A stretch of DNA of 24,711 bases from JAWLGW01 sp964569055 (GTDB taxonomy: Bacteria > Planctomycetota > J058), in NCBI GenBank assembly GCA_964569055.1, contig CAZMSZ010000071.1, positions 1-24,711 of the forward strand, read 5' to 3'. The position numbers and the translations under genes were made by a program. Below the pieces are notes generated by a model. That model was not told the origin of the DNA and searched no databases. It saw only the letters and a program-made list of their open reading frames with translations. Positions within the stretch are counted from its first letter, which is position 1. Each line of letters starts with the position of its first letter. Positions 1 to 9,721 of this stretch are shown piece by piece.

Positions 1-80
1 TTGGCGCTCTTGGCGCCCTTGGCGGTCGTTTTTCACGCGGGGGAGCTGACCTCGCCAGCGACAGCTCTGCTTGGCGGTCT
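1..80 (-). repeat. Solitary copies of the CGCCAAG / GAGCTGTCGCTG intergenic repeat
   Basis: Read on the minus strand, this stretch starts ACCGCCAAGCAGAGCTGTCGC, continues through a variable middle with CCCCCGCGTG, and ends in ACCGCCAAG-GGCGCCAAG-AGCGCCAA. These are the same building blocks as the tandem arrays at 5811-6255 and 6356-6740. It lies just past the stop codon of the minus-strand FGE-like gene and runs in that gene's direction, so it would be in its 3' untranslated region. The left side is cut by the window edge, so the copy number is unknown. Bases 81-118, between the repeat and the stop codon, hold nothing recognisable. Confidence 0.75.
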
Positions 81-118
81 CGGTCTCGTCCTGCGCGCGG
101 AGTCGTACGAGCGGCCCC

Positions 119-2422
119 CTACTTCGCCGACAGCGCCAAGCGGAAGCCCACGAACGGGCTCGCCCCCGCCAGCTTGGCGCGCGCGAACGTGCGGCAGTCC
201 CAGGGCGGCGCGTTCCAGCAGCCGCCGCGCGCCACGCGCTCGGGGCCTGGGGCGTCGCTGGCGACCCACTCCCACACGTTCCCCGCCATGTCGGTGCAGC
301 CGAAGGGGGAGGCGCCGGCGGGCTGCGAGCCGACGGGGGCGGTCGTCCCCTCCGAGCCGTCGGGGTCGCGGCCGCAGGTGAGGCGCGGGTCGTCCGCTCC
401 GCTCGGGTCCTCCTGGCCCCAGGGCCAGGGGCGCCCGTCGCCGCCGCGCGCCGCGCACTCCCACTCGGCTTCGCTCGGGAGGCGGAGCGCCGCCCAGCGG
501 GCGTACGCCGCGGCGTCCTCGAAAGTGACGTGGTGCACCGGGTGGTCGGGCGCGACCGGGTAGGCGGGCTCGGGCGCGGTGCGGCCGGTCTCGCGGCAGA
601 AGCCACGGAACTGCGCCCAGGTGACGGGGTGGCGCGCCACGTACAGCCCCTCGCTCAGCTCGTGCGTCCCGGGGGCCAGGAGCTGGTTCCTGCGCGGGTC
701 GGCCTCGTCGCTGCCCTGCGGGTAGCGGCCGGGCGGGACCCAGCACAGGGTCGTCCCGTCCTTGGCGTTCACGGCCTGGCCGGGGCGGCGGCCCGGGCGC
801 AGCCCGCGCGGGAGGGGCCGGCGGGCGCGCCGCGGGGCGGGGCCGCGCGCCTGCGGTCGGCGGACCCCCGCGATCGCCTCGAGCAGCGCGTCGCGCGCCG
901 CGACCAGGGCCGTGGTCGGGTCGCCCTCCACCGGTAGCCATACCGTGTCGGGCTCCTGCTCGGGGTCGGGGCGGGCGCCGCCGAGCCGCCACGGGATCAG
1001 GCGCGGCGGGCGGACGCCCTCCTCGAGCGGGGCGGCGGGTCCCTCCGGCAGGCCCGCCGGCGGGCGGTCGCCCGACTGGACGGCCACCGCGTACACCCGC
1101 CGGTCGCGCTCGCCGAGCGCGCGCAGGTCGAGGTCGCGCCCGACCACGTCCACCTCGGCGGCGCCGCGCGCGATCTCGTGGCGCAGGAGCACGCGCAGCA
1201 GCTCGCGGTCCTCCTCGGCCCGCTCGCGCTCCACCCCGTCGCCCGCCACGATGTGCAGCTCCACCCGCAGCGCGTCGGCCGGGAAGATCGCGCCGAGGTC
1301 CTCGCTCAGCCGCACCACCAGCCCGTACACGATCACGATCAGCGGGTCGGTGTGCCAGCGCAGCTTGAGGCGCAGCCCGTCGTCGGGCGCGACCGCGAGG
1401 TGCACGGTGCGGCGCGTGCGGCGGAGCTGGCCGCTGTCGCGCTGGAAGAACAGCGCCTCGTTCTCGAGGAACCGCAGCGCGAACAGGTCGACGCTCGGGT
1501 CGGGCTCGTCGCCGAACGGGTCCTCGCCCATGTACATCAGCTCGCCCGGGAGCAGGTTCTCGATCGGGCCGCGGGTGGCGAGCTCGGTGAAGCCGCCGCT
1601 CGGGTAGTAGCCGCTGTCGGGCAGCTCGGTCTCGGCCTCCTCCTCCTCGGCCACGCCCACCCCGCGGGGGTCGACCTTGGGGAGCGCCGCGGCCCGGCTC
1701 ACGATCCGCCGACCGGCCAGGCGCTGGGCGGCGCGCTTGAACGCGCTCCAGTGCTCGATCTCGGCGAGGTCGTCCGGGCCGAGGGCCGGGCCGGGGCCGC
1801 GGTGCGCGAAGAACCGGTCGAGCGCGGAGCGCGTCGCGGCGAACAGCGCGCCCTCGCCGGCGATCGCCTCGTAGCGCCGCGCCTCCTCGTCGACGTCGAA
1901 GCGCACCTGCAGCGAGAGCTCGCGCAGCAGCACCGGGTCCACCTCGGGCGCGTTCGCGTGGCCGCCGCCGCGCAGGAGCGGGGCGAGGAGCAGCTCGAGG
2001 GTCCGGGCCACGAGGTCGGCGCGGCTCGGGTCCTGGCGGATCTGCTCGATCGCGCGCCGGCAGGCGGGGTCGCGGAGCACGCCGTTCAACAGCCGGTTCT
2101 CGTACTCCAGCCGGGTCTGGCGCTCGTGCTCGGGCCAGGAGGGCAGGTGCTTCAAGCTGGAGAAGCGGAAGCGGTCGCCCTCGACGAGCAGGTGGCCGAG
2201 GTCCACCACCCAGGCGAAGGGCACCCCCCGGGCGCCGCGGCGCATGGAGAGGAGCCGGAGCCACTCGAGCGCGTCCTGCGCCCGCGCCCGCAGGTCGCCC
2301 TCGTAGTCGCCGCCCACGTAGCGGAGCGAGCCGAGCAGGTAGGCCCGCAGGCCGTCCGCGTCGAGCTCCACCGAGCCCGCCAGGCCGATCGCGTCGCCGC
2401 CGTCGCTCACGGGCGCGCTCAC
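119..2422 (-). CDS. MoxR-associated protein with C-terminal FGE/SUMF1-like domain
   Basis: The protein has 767 residues. The GTG start overlaps the moxR stop as GTGA, so the pair is translationally coupled. Residues about 555-767 form a formylglycine-generating-enzyme (SUMF1) fold, seen from LRLPSEAEWE, the GNVWEWV motif, RGGCWN and the closing GFRLA. In human FGE the copper/substrate cysteines are C336 and C341. Here the aligned positions are Ala738 and Cys743, so one is missing and classical sulfatase-activating activity is unlikely. Residues 338-428 alternate predicted strands and helices like a von Willebrand A fold without a DxSxS metal site. Residues 276-298 carry a GGF...RGPIENLLPGEL block that looks conserved, but I cannot name it. 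The N-terminal 250 residues are mostly helical and unrecognised. No signal peptide is visible, so it is probably cytoplasmic. Pairing with MoxR suggests an adaptor or substrate of that ATPase. The FGE-like assignment is firm; the vWA-like reading is inference. Confidence 0.85.
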   Translation of the reverse strand: MSAPVSDGGDAIGLAGSVELDADGLRAYLLGSLRYVGGDYEGDLRARAQDALEWLRLLSMRRGARGVPFAWVVDLGHLLVEGDRFRFSSLKHLPSWPEHERQTRLEYENRLLNGVLRDPACRRAIEQIRQDPSRADLVARTLELLLAPLLRGGGHANAPEVDPVLLRELSLQVRFDVDEEARRYEAIAGEGALFAATRSALDRFFAHRGPGPALGPDDLAEIEHWSAFKRAAQRLAGRRIVSRAAALPKVDPRGVGVAEEEEAETELPDSGYYPSGGFTELATRGPIENLLPGELMYMGEDPFGDEPDPSVDLFALRFLENEALFFQRDSGQLRRTRRTVHLAVAPDDGLRLKLRWHTDPLIVIVYGLVVRLSEDLGAIFPADALRVELHIVAGDGVERERAEEDRELLRVLLRHEIARGAAEVDVVGRDLDLRALGERDRRVYAVAVQSGDRPPAGLPEGPAAPLEEGVRPPRLIPWRLGGARPDPEQEPDTVWLPVEGDPTTALVAARDALLEAIAGVRRPQARGPAPRRARRPLPRGLRPGRRPGQAVNAKDGTTLCWVPPGRYPQGSDEADPRRNQLLAPGTHELSEGLYVARHPVTWAQFRGFCRETGRTAPEPAYPVAPDHPVHHVTFEDAAAYARWAALRLPSEAEWECAARGGDGRPWPWGQEDPSGADDPRLTCGRDPDGSEGTTAPVGSQPAGASPFGCTDMAGNVWEWVASDAPGPERVARGGCWNAPPWDCRTFARAKLAGASPFVGFRLALSAK

Positions 2423-3477
2423 CCGAGCCGGAGCAGCGCGTCCACCTTCTCGCGGAGGATGGCGAAGTCCTCGTTGCGGTCGCCGATGTAGCGCAGCAGC
2501 GAGAGGTCCTCGCGCCGCACGGCGCCGCCGTGGAACAGGAGCGCGCGCGCCCGGATCAGCTGGTAGATCTTGATCAGCTTGCGGTCCGACACGGTCACCC
2601 GGTTCTCGCGCTCGAGCGTGCGCAGGATCCGCTTGAACAGGTCGAACACCTCATCGGGGAAGTAGGTCTTGCGGTCGCGCAGCACCGCCCCGTCGCCGTC
2701 CTCGTCGGTTCGGCGCGCGCCTTGCCCGACCCCGGCCATGAGCAGGTGCAGGTAGCGCCGCATGGCGAGGAAGTCCTCCAGGCTGGCGAGGTTCGCCCAG
2801 GGGCGCTGGTTCAGCGCGCGGTTGAGCTCGTTGTCGACCCCCTTCTCGAGCAGCGCGTCCATGTGCTGGTCCTTGACCGGCACGCTCTCCGCCTTGAGCA
2901 CGAACCGGTCGCGCAGCGCGGCCAGCTCCTCGAACTCGGGGACGCGGTTGGTGGCCGCGAACAGCATCTGCAGACGCACGGGGACGGGGCGCCCGTCCTG
3001 ATAGAACTTGCGCTCGTTGATGATCGTGAGCAGCGTGTTGAGGATCGCGGAGTTCGACTTGAAGATCTCGTCGAGGAACGCGATCCGCGCCTGGGGCAGC
3101 TTGCCCTCGACCTTGCGCACGTAGGCGCCGCTCTTGAGTCGGGTCAGGTCGATCGGCCCGATCAGCTCCGAGGGCTCGGTGAACTTCGTGAGCATGTACT
3201 CGAAGTACTCGCCGAACTCGAGGCCGAGCGCCTGGCAGAACTTGGTGACCAGGTCGGACTTGGCCGTCCCGGGCGGGCCGACGATCAGGAGCGGCTCCTG
3301 CGCGACGGTGCACACCGTCATGAGGTCGACCAGCTCCTGCTTCTCGACGAAGTAGCGGGCGAGCCGGCGGCGGAGCGTGTTGAGCCGCTCCCGAATCGGC
3401 TCGATCTCGGCGCGGAGCTCGTCGAAGCTGAGCGCCTCGACGCGCGCGACCGGGTCGGTGGTGGGGCTGGCTGGCAT
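2419..3477 (-). CDS. MoxR-family AAA+ ATPase
   Basis: This is a 352-residue cytoplasmic AAA+ ATPase of the MoxR/RavA clade, whose members use ATP hydrolysis to remodel or activate partner proteins, often ones with a vWA domain. Visible motifs are Walker A GPPGTAKS (67-74), Walker B IAFLDE (132-137), sensor-1 ATNR (175-178) and the arginine-finger stretch ALRDRF (187-192). The C-terminal lid carries a short Arg/Asp-rich insertion near residue 250. I start at the ATG at 3477 because GAGGGA lies about 10 nt upstream and a -10 box (3506-3511) overlaps the earlier in-frame ATGs, which would then be untranscribed. The following FGE-like gene overlaps the stop codon, and the Ser/Thr kinase gene is divergent. 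MoxR-clade membership is secure; the client protein is not shown by the sequence. Confidence 0.93.
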   Translation of the reverse strand: MPASPTTDPVARVEALSFDELRAEIEPIRERLNTLRRRLARYFVEKQELVDLMTVCTVAQEPLLIVGPPGTAKSDLVTKFCQALGLEFGEYFEYMLTKFTEPSELIGPIDLTRLKSGAYVRKVEGKLPQARIAFLDEIFKSNSAILNTLLTIINERKFYQDGRPVPVRLQMLFAATNRVPEFEELAALRDRFVLKAESVPVKDQHMDALLEKGVDNELNRALNQRPWANLASLEDFLAMRRYLHLLMAGVGQGARRTDEDGDGAVLRDRKTYFPDEVFDLFKRILRTLERENRVTVSDRKLIKIYQLIRARALLFHGGAVRREDLSLLRYIGDRNEDFAILREKVDALLRLG

Positions 3478-3505
3478 GGATCGAGCGTCCCTCGCTGAAC
3501 GGCGC

Positions 3506-3511
3506 ATCATA
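3506..3511 (-). promoter_or_regulatory. Candidate -10 box for the moxR-FGE operon
   Basis: The minus strand reads TATGAT, 5 of 6 to the sigma-70 -10 consensus. It would place the transcription start near 3499 and give a leader of about 22 nt with GAGGGA before the ATG at 3477. No good -35 hexamer is seen 16-18 nt further upstream, so this is a weak to moderate call. Confidence 0.4.
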
Positions 3512-3611
3512 GCCCGGCGCCGTCGCACGCGGGCCGCAGCGTCACGCGCGGGTCACGACGGCTCCGCAAACGCACCGTGCGGGATGCTGCCCCCGGAGGT
3601 ACGCTCCGGGC

Positions 3612-5807
3612 GTGTCGTCGCCGACCCAGACGCAGGTGCGCGGGCCGTTCGAGGACGCCCCGCGCGGCACCCAGGACACGCCCGAGGCGGCGGCGGCCCG
3701 CCGCCCCACGGCGTCGTCGGACGCCGCCGAGCCGCGGCGTCCCTCGGCGGAGGGCGAGGCCGAGGGCCCGCCCGCGCACATCGGCCGCTACGAGATCCGG
3801 GGCGAGCTCGGCCGCGGCGGGGTGGGGGTGGTCTACGAGGCCTGGGACCCGCAGCTCCAGCGGCCGGTCGCGCTCAAGACCTTGATCGCCGGGCGCGACG
3901 CCAGCGCCAGCCAGATCGAGCGCTTCCTGCGCGAGGTGCGCGCGTCGGCCCGCCTGCGCCACCCGCACATCGTGGCGGTCTACGACGCGGGCACCGACGG
4001 GGGCCGCTTCTACCTCGCCATGGACCGGATCGACGGCCAGGCGCTCGACCGGGTCCTCGATCGAGAGGGTCTGCTCGGCCCGCGCCGCGCCGTCAAGCTG
4101 CTGCTCCCGATCGCCGAGGCGCTCGGGTTCGCCCACGCGCAGGGCTTCGTCCACCGCGACGTCAAGCCCGAGAACGTGCTGATCGACGGGGCCGGGCGGG
4201 CGTTCTTGACCGACTTCGGCCTGGCGATCGACCTCACCGACCCGCGTCGGCTGACCCGCACCGACCAGAGCGTCGGGACCCCCGCCTTCATGGCGCCCGA
4301 GCAGCTCTCGGGGCGCGCCGCCGACCCGCGGGTGGACGTGTACTCCCTGGGCGCGACGCTCTACGAGTGCCTGACCGGCCGCGTGCCGTTCGAGGCGGAC
4401 TCGTTCCCCGAGCTGGCGCGGCGCGTCCTCGAGCAGGAGCCGCGGCCGCCGCGGGCGCTCGAGCCGCGCATCGCGCCCGACCTCGAGGCGGTCGTGCTGC
4501 GCTGCCTCGAGAAGCGACCGAGCGACCGCTACCGCGACGGCGCCGAGCTGGCGCGGGACCTCGAGCGGTTCCTCGCCGGCGAGGCGGTCGAGGCGCGCGC
4601 GCCGAGCGCGCTGCGGCGCCTCGGGCGCCTGGTCCGGCGGCATCGGCCGGTGGCCGCCGGCACGGTCGTGGCCCTGCTCGGCCTGGTCGGGGGCGCGGGC
4701 TACGCGCTCGTGGTCGAGGCCCAGGCCGCCGCGGGACGCCGGCAGCAGGCCAACCTCGAGCAGGAGCGGGCCCGGCTGCTCGCGGCCCACGAGGCGGCGG
4801 TGCGCCGCTCGGAGCACGAGGAGGCGCGGCGGGCGGCCTTCGCCGAGGCGGCCCTCGCGACCGACGTCGAGGGGCAGGTCGCGGCCTACGACGCGCTCCT
4901 CGAGCAGTACCCCGACTCTTGGGAGGCGCGCCTCCTGCGCGCGCGGCTGCTGCGCGCGCTCTGCCAGGAGTACCGGGTGGGCGGGCGCGACCTCGATGGG
5001 GCCGCCGCCGCCGCGCGCCGCGCGATCGAGGACATCCAGCACGCCCTGCAGGCGGCGCGCGACCCGGCGCCGCTCCTGCTGCTGCAGGCCGAGATCCTGC
5101 GGGCCGACCTCGACGACGCCGAGGCGGCCGGCCGCGCGTACGAGCAGCTCGCCGGCGGCTCCACGGCGCTGGCGGCGTACGCGCGCGCCCGGCTGGCGCT
5201 CGCGGCCGGCGCGCTCGCCGAGGCGCTCGCCGCGGTCGACGCGGCGCTGGCCGAGCGACCCGAGCTCGCCCCGGCCCGCCTGCTGCGCGCCGAGGCGCTG
5301 CTCCGATCGGGCGAGCCGGCCGCGGCGCTGGCCGAGGTCGAACGGGTCGCTGGCCACCCCGCCACGGAGGCCGAGACGATGTGTCTGCGCGGGCAGGCGC
5401 TGCGCGCCCTCGGCGGCGCCGAGGAGGCGGAGCGCGAGGCGCTGCGAGCGGTCGAGCTCGACCCGACCGACGCCGCCGCCACGCTCCTCCTGGCGCGGCT
5501 GCGCCTGGACGCCGGGCGCCCCGCCCACGCCCTGGCGGCGCTCCGCGGCGCGCAGCGGGGGACCGTCCGCGAGCCCGCCGTGTGGCTGCTCGAGGCGCTC
5601 GCCCTGCTACGCGGGTGGGCCGACCTACCCGAGGCGCTCGCCGCGGTCGAGCGAGCCCGCGCCCTGGATCGCGAGGGTCGCGCGCCCGCGCCCGACGAGC
5701 TCGCCCTCCTGGCCGAGGTCCGGGCCGAGGCCGAGGCCGTGGCCGCCGACCGCGGCGAGCCCCTCGACGACCGCGCGCGGGCGCTGCTGCTGGGCGTGGG
5801 CCGCTGA
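3612..5807 (+). CDS. Membrane-anchored Ser/Thr protein kinase with C-terminal TPRs
   Basis: A 731-residue Hanks-type (PknB-like) Ser/Thr kinase. After a disordered Pro/Ala/Glu-rich N-terminus (1-57), the kinase domain spans about 60-322. It has glycine loop GRGGVGVV (67-74), catalytic Lys89 in VALK, HRDVKPEN (181-188, catalytic Asp183), DFG (201-203) and APE (228-230), so it should be active. An Arg-rich stretch then leads to a single transmembrane helix at about 347-368. A charged coiled-coil segment follows (about 370-410), then Ala/Leu-rich helical repeats of TPR type to the C-terminus, presumably outside the cytoplasm if topology follows the family. The GTG start at 3612 has GGAGGT about 11 nt upstream. 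It is divergent from moxR across 134 nt. Location and domain types suggest it could phosphorylate or control the MoxR/FGE-like pair; that is inference. A tandem repeat array begins immediately after the stop. Confidence 0.93.
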   Translation: MSSPTQTQVRGPFEDAPRGTQDTPEAAAARRPTASSDAAEPRRPSAEGEAEGPPAHIGRYEIRGELGRGGVGVVYEAWDPQLQRPVALKTLIAGRDASASQIERFLREVRASARLRHPHIVAVYDAGTDGGRFYLAMDRIDGQALDRVLDREGLLGPRRAVKLLLPIAEALGFAHAQGFVHRDVKPENVLIDGAGRAFLTDFGLAIDLTDPRRLTRTDQSVGTPAFMAPEQLSGRAADPRVDVYSLGATLYECLTGRVPFEADSFPELARRVLEQEPRPPRALEPRIAPDLEAVVLRCLEKRPSDRYRDGAELARDLERFLAGEAVEARAPSALRRLGRLVRRHRPVAAGTVVALLGLVGGAGYALVVEAQAAAGRRQQANLEQERARLLAAHEAAVRRSEHEEARRAAFAEAALATDVEGQVAAYDALLEQYPDSWEARLLRARLLRALCQEYRVGGRDLDGAAAAARRAIEDIQHALQAARDPAPLLLLQAEILRADLDDAEAAGRAYEQLAGGSTALAAYARARLALAAGALAEALAAVDAALAERPELAPARLLRAEALLRSGEPAAALAEVERVAGHPATEAETMCLRGQALRALGGAEEAEREALRAVELDPTDAAATLLLARLRLDAGRPAHALAALRGAQRGTVREPAVWLLEALALLRGWADLPEALAAVERARALDREGRAPAPDELALLAEVRAEAEAVAADRGEPLDDRARALLLGVGR

Positions 5808-5810
5808 GGC

Positions 5811-6255
5811 TGTCGCTGGAAGGGCGGCCGCCCCTCGCGTGAGCATGAACCGCCAACAGCCTCGATGAGCCCCAGAGCTGTCGCTGGAGGCCCGCCACCC
5901 TCGGGATCGGGTGAGTACGAACCGCCAAGAAGCGCAAGGAAGAGCTGTCGCTGGAGGCCCGCCACCCCTCGGGTGAAATACGAACCGCCAAGAGCGCCAA
6001 GAGCGCCAAGGAAGAGCTGTCGCTGCAGGCCCGCCACCCTCGGGTGAGTACCAACCGCGAAGAGCGCAAGGAAGAGCTGTCGCTGGAGGCCCGCCACCCT
6101 CGGGTGAGATACGAACCGCCAAGAGCGCCAAGAGCGCCAAGGAAGAGCTGTCGCTGGAGGCCCGCCACCCTCGGGTGAATACGAACCGCGAAGAGCGCAC
6201 GGAAGAGCTGTCGCTGGAGGCCCGCCACCCTCGGGTGAGATACGAACCGCCAAGA
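5811..6255 (+). repeat. Tandem array A: seven 60-72 bp units, cut by the assembly gap
   Basis: The core TGTCGCTG recurs at 5811, 5879, 5946, 6018, 6078, 6149 and 6209 (periods 68, 67, 72, 60, 71, 60). A unit reads GAAGAGCTGTCGCTGGAGG, then CCCGCCACCCTCGGGTGA, then TACGAACCGC and a variable run of AGCGCCAAG. Long and short units alternate, so a dimer of about 131 bp is itself repeated (5946, 6078, 6209). Unit lengths are not all multiples of three, and stops occur in the array, so it is not coding. CACC-CTCG-GGTG in each unit can form a small hairpin. It begins at the kinase stop codon and runs into the N gap. Confidence 0.93.
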
Positions 6256-6355
6256 NNNNNNNNNNNNNNNNNNNNNNNNNNNNNNNNNNNNNNNNNNNNN
6301 NNNNNNNNNNNNNNNNNNNNNNNNNNNNNNNNNNNNNNNNNNNNNNNNNNNNNNN
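6256..6355. other. Assembly gap of 100 N
   Basis: Exactly 100 undetermined bases, a conventional placeholder for a scaffold join of unknown size. Both sides are tandem repeats, which explains why assembly stopped here. The true length and copy number are unknown, and a gene could be hidden. Confidence 0.97.
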
Positions 6356-6740
6356 GCTCCTGGCGGTCGTTCTCGAGGCAGGGAGCCGAGCTCGTTCAGC
6401 GGCAGCTCTTCCTCGCGTTCCTTCTTGGCGGTCCGGGCGCGGGAGCCGAGCTCGTTCAGCGGCAGCTCTCCCCCGCGTTCCTTCTTGGCGGTCTGGGGCG
6501 GGAGCCGAGCTCGTTCAGCGGCAGCCTTGGCGGGCTTTGCGCCCTTGGCGGTTAGTCTTTTGGGCGAAGGAGCCGAGCCCGTTCAGCGGCAGCTCTGTCG
6601 CGCAGCTCCTGGCGGTCGTTCTCGAGTCCGGGAGCCGAGCTCGTTCAGCGGCAGCTCTTCCTCACGTTCCTTCTTGGCGGTCTGGGCGCGGGAGCCGAGC
6701 TCGTTCAGCGGCAGCCCTTCCGCGTCCTTCTTGGCGGTCT
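6356..6740 (-). repeat. Tandem array B: six ~60 bp units, inverted relative to array A
   Basis: The core GTTCAGCGGCAGC (plus strand) recurs at 6394, 6454, 6513, 6581, 6643 and 6703 (periods 60, 59, 68, 62, 60). Read on the minus strand, a unit is ACCGCCAAGAAGGAACGCG, then GGAAGAGCTGCCGCTGAACG, then AGCTCGGCTCCCGCGCCCAG. The first half (ACCGCCAAG...GAAGAGCTGyCGCTG) is shared with array A, while the second half differs and contains the palindrome CGAGCTCG. Unequal spacing rules out one continuous reading frame. The array starts about 12 bp past the korB stop codon and runs in the direction of korB. Confidence 0.92.
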
Positions 6741-6751
6741 CCCTTGCTCCC

Positions 6752-7759
6752 CTACTCCACCTGCCAGGTGCTCGTCCCGGCGCGGTACAGCCGGGCGAGG
6801 TCGGCGTGGCCCGCCTTCTCCTTGGCGTGCTGGACCTGCGCGGCCATGTCCTGGTCGTAGATCGGCCCCTCCACCTTGCGGAAGATCCCCACGGCCAGCG
6901 GGCTCTCGAGCTCGGTCAGCATGTTGGCCAGGGCCGTGCTCGGGTGGGCCACGTCGTGGCGGAGGAGGTCCGCGGGGGGCTCGCCCTCCCAGCGGGTCTC
7001 CTCGAGCGACAGCCCGTTCAGCCGCAGCCCGCGCCGCCCGTCCTTCCCGAAGACCAGCGGCTTGCCGTGCTCGAGGTAGAGCAGCTGCTCGCTGCGGACC
7101 TTCTTGGCGACGTGGTCGTCGAACGCGCCGTCGTTGAAGATCACGCAGTTCTGCAGGATCTCGATGAACGACAGCCCCCGGTGCGCGGCGGCCGCCTTGA
7201 ACACCTGGCCCATGTGCTTGAGGTCGCTGTCGTAGGTGCGCGCCACGAACGAGGCCTCGCTCGCCAGCGCGAACCGGAGCGGATTCACCGGCCGATCGAG
7301 CGAGCCCATGGGCGTCGACTTGGTGACCTTGCCGACCTCCGAGGTCGGGGAGTACTGGCCCTTGGTGAGCCCGTAGATCCGGTTGTTGAACAGGAGGATG
7401 TTGAGGTCGACGTTGCGGCGGATCACGTGCATGAGGTGATTGCCGCCGATGCTCAGGCCGTCGCCGTCACCCGTCACCAGCCACACCTGCAGGTCGGGGT
7501 TGGTGCACTTGAGCCCGGTCGCGAGGGCCGGGGCGCGCCCGTGGATGGTGTGGAACCCGTAGGTGTTCATGTAGTAGGGGAAGCGGCTGGAGCAGCCGAT
7601 CCCCGACACGAACACGATCTTCTCGCGCGGGATCCCCAGCTCGGGCAGCACCTTCTGGATCGCGGCCAGGATCGCGTAGTCCCCGCAGCCGGGGCACCAG
7701 CGCACCTCCTGGTCGGAGACGAAGTCCTTGCGCGTGAGCGGGAGCGTCGTGCCGGCCAT
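6752..7759 (-). CDS. korB: 2-oxoacid:ferredoxin oxidoreductase, beta subunit
   Basis: A 335-residue thiamine-diphosphate subunit of a 2-oxoacid:ferredoxin oxidoreductase, which with KorA decarboxylates a 2-oxoacid to the acyl-CoA and reduces ferredoxin. CPGCG at 22-26 and Cys56 and Cys205 have the spacing of the four [4Fe-4S] ligands in this family. GDGD at 97-100 with the following GGN is the Mg/ThDP site. The length and the TIHGRAPALATGLK block fit the KorB (2-oxoglutarate) type better than the pyruvate enzyme, but the substrate cannot be proven from sequence. The start lies 1 nt after the korA stop, with AAGGAG 6 nt upstream inside korA, so the two are co-translated. Such an enzyme would feed reduced ferredoxin into respiration or run a reductive TCA step. 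Array B begins right after the stop codon. Confidence 0.95.
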   Translation of the reverse strand: MAGTTLPLTRKDFVSDQEVRWCPGCGDYAILAAIQKVLPELGIPREKIVFVSGIGCSSRFPYYMNTYGFHTIHGRAPALATGLKCTNPDLQVWLVTGDGDGLSIGGNHLMHVIRRNVDLNILLFNNRIYGLTKGQYSPTSEVGKVTKSTPMGSLDRPVNPLRFALASEASFVARTYDSDLKHMGQVFKAAAAHRGLSFIEILQNCVIFNDGAFDDHVAKKVRSEQLLYLEHGKPLVFGKDGRRGLRLNGLSLEETRWEGEPPADLLRHDVAHPSTALANMLTELESPLAVGIFRKVEGPIYDQDMAAQVQHAKEKAGHADLARLYRAGTSTWQVE

Positions 7760-7760
7760 C

Positions 7761-9617
<1,857 letters not shown>

Positions 9618-9721
9618 GGGCGCGGTGGCCTCCGTCGTCCGCCCGGAGGCGCCCGGGAGGAACGGCGTCACACCTTAAGGGACGCCCCAGACGCGCGCCA
9701 CGGACAAGCCGTCGCACCCTG

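Noticed and set aside
33..2264. Long minus-strand frame (743 codons) overlapping the FGE-like gene
   Set aside because: Pro/Arg/Ala-rich shadow frame of a very GC-rich gene; the other frame has clear FGE motifs.
6175..6555. Coding frame through the repeat arrays and the gap
   Set aside because: It depends on reading through 100 N, and unit lengths of 59, 62, 67, 68 and 71 nt break the frame.
5811..6740. Arrays A and B as a CRISPR
   Set aside because: The units are repeats throughout, with no unique spacers of constant length and no cas genes nearby.
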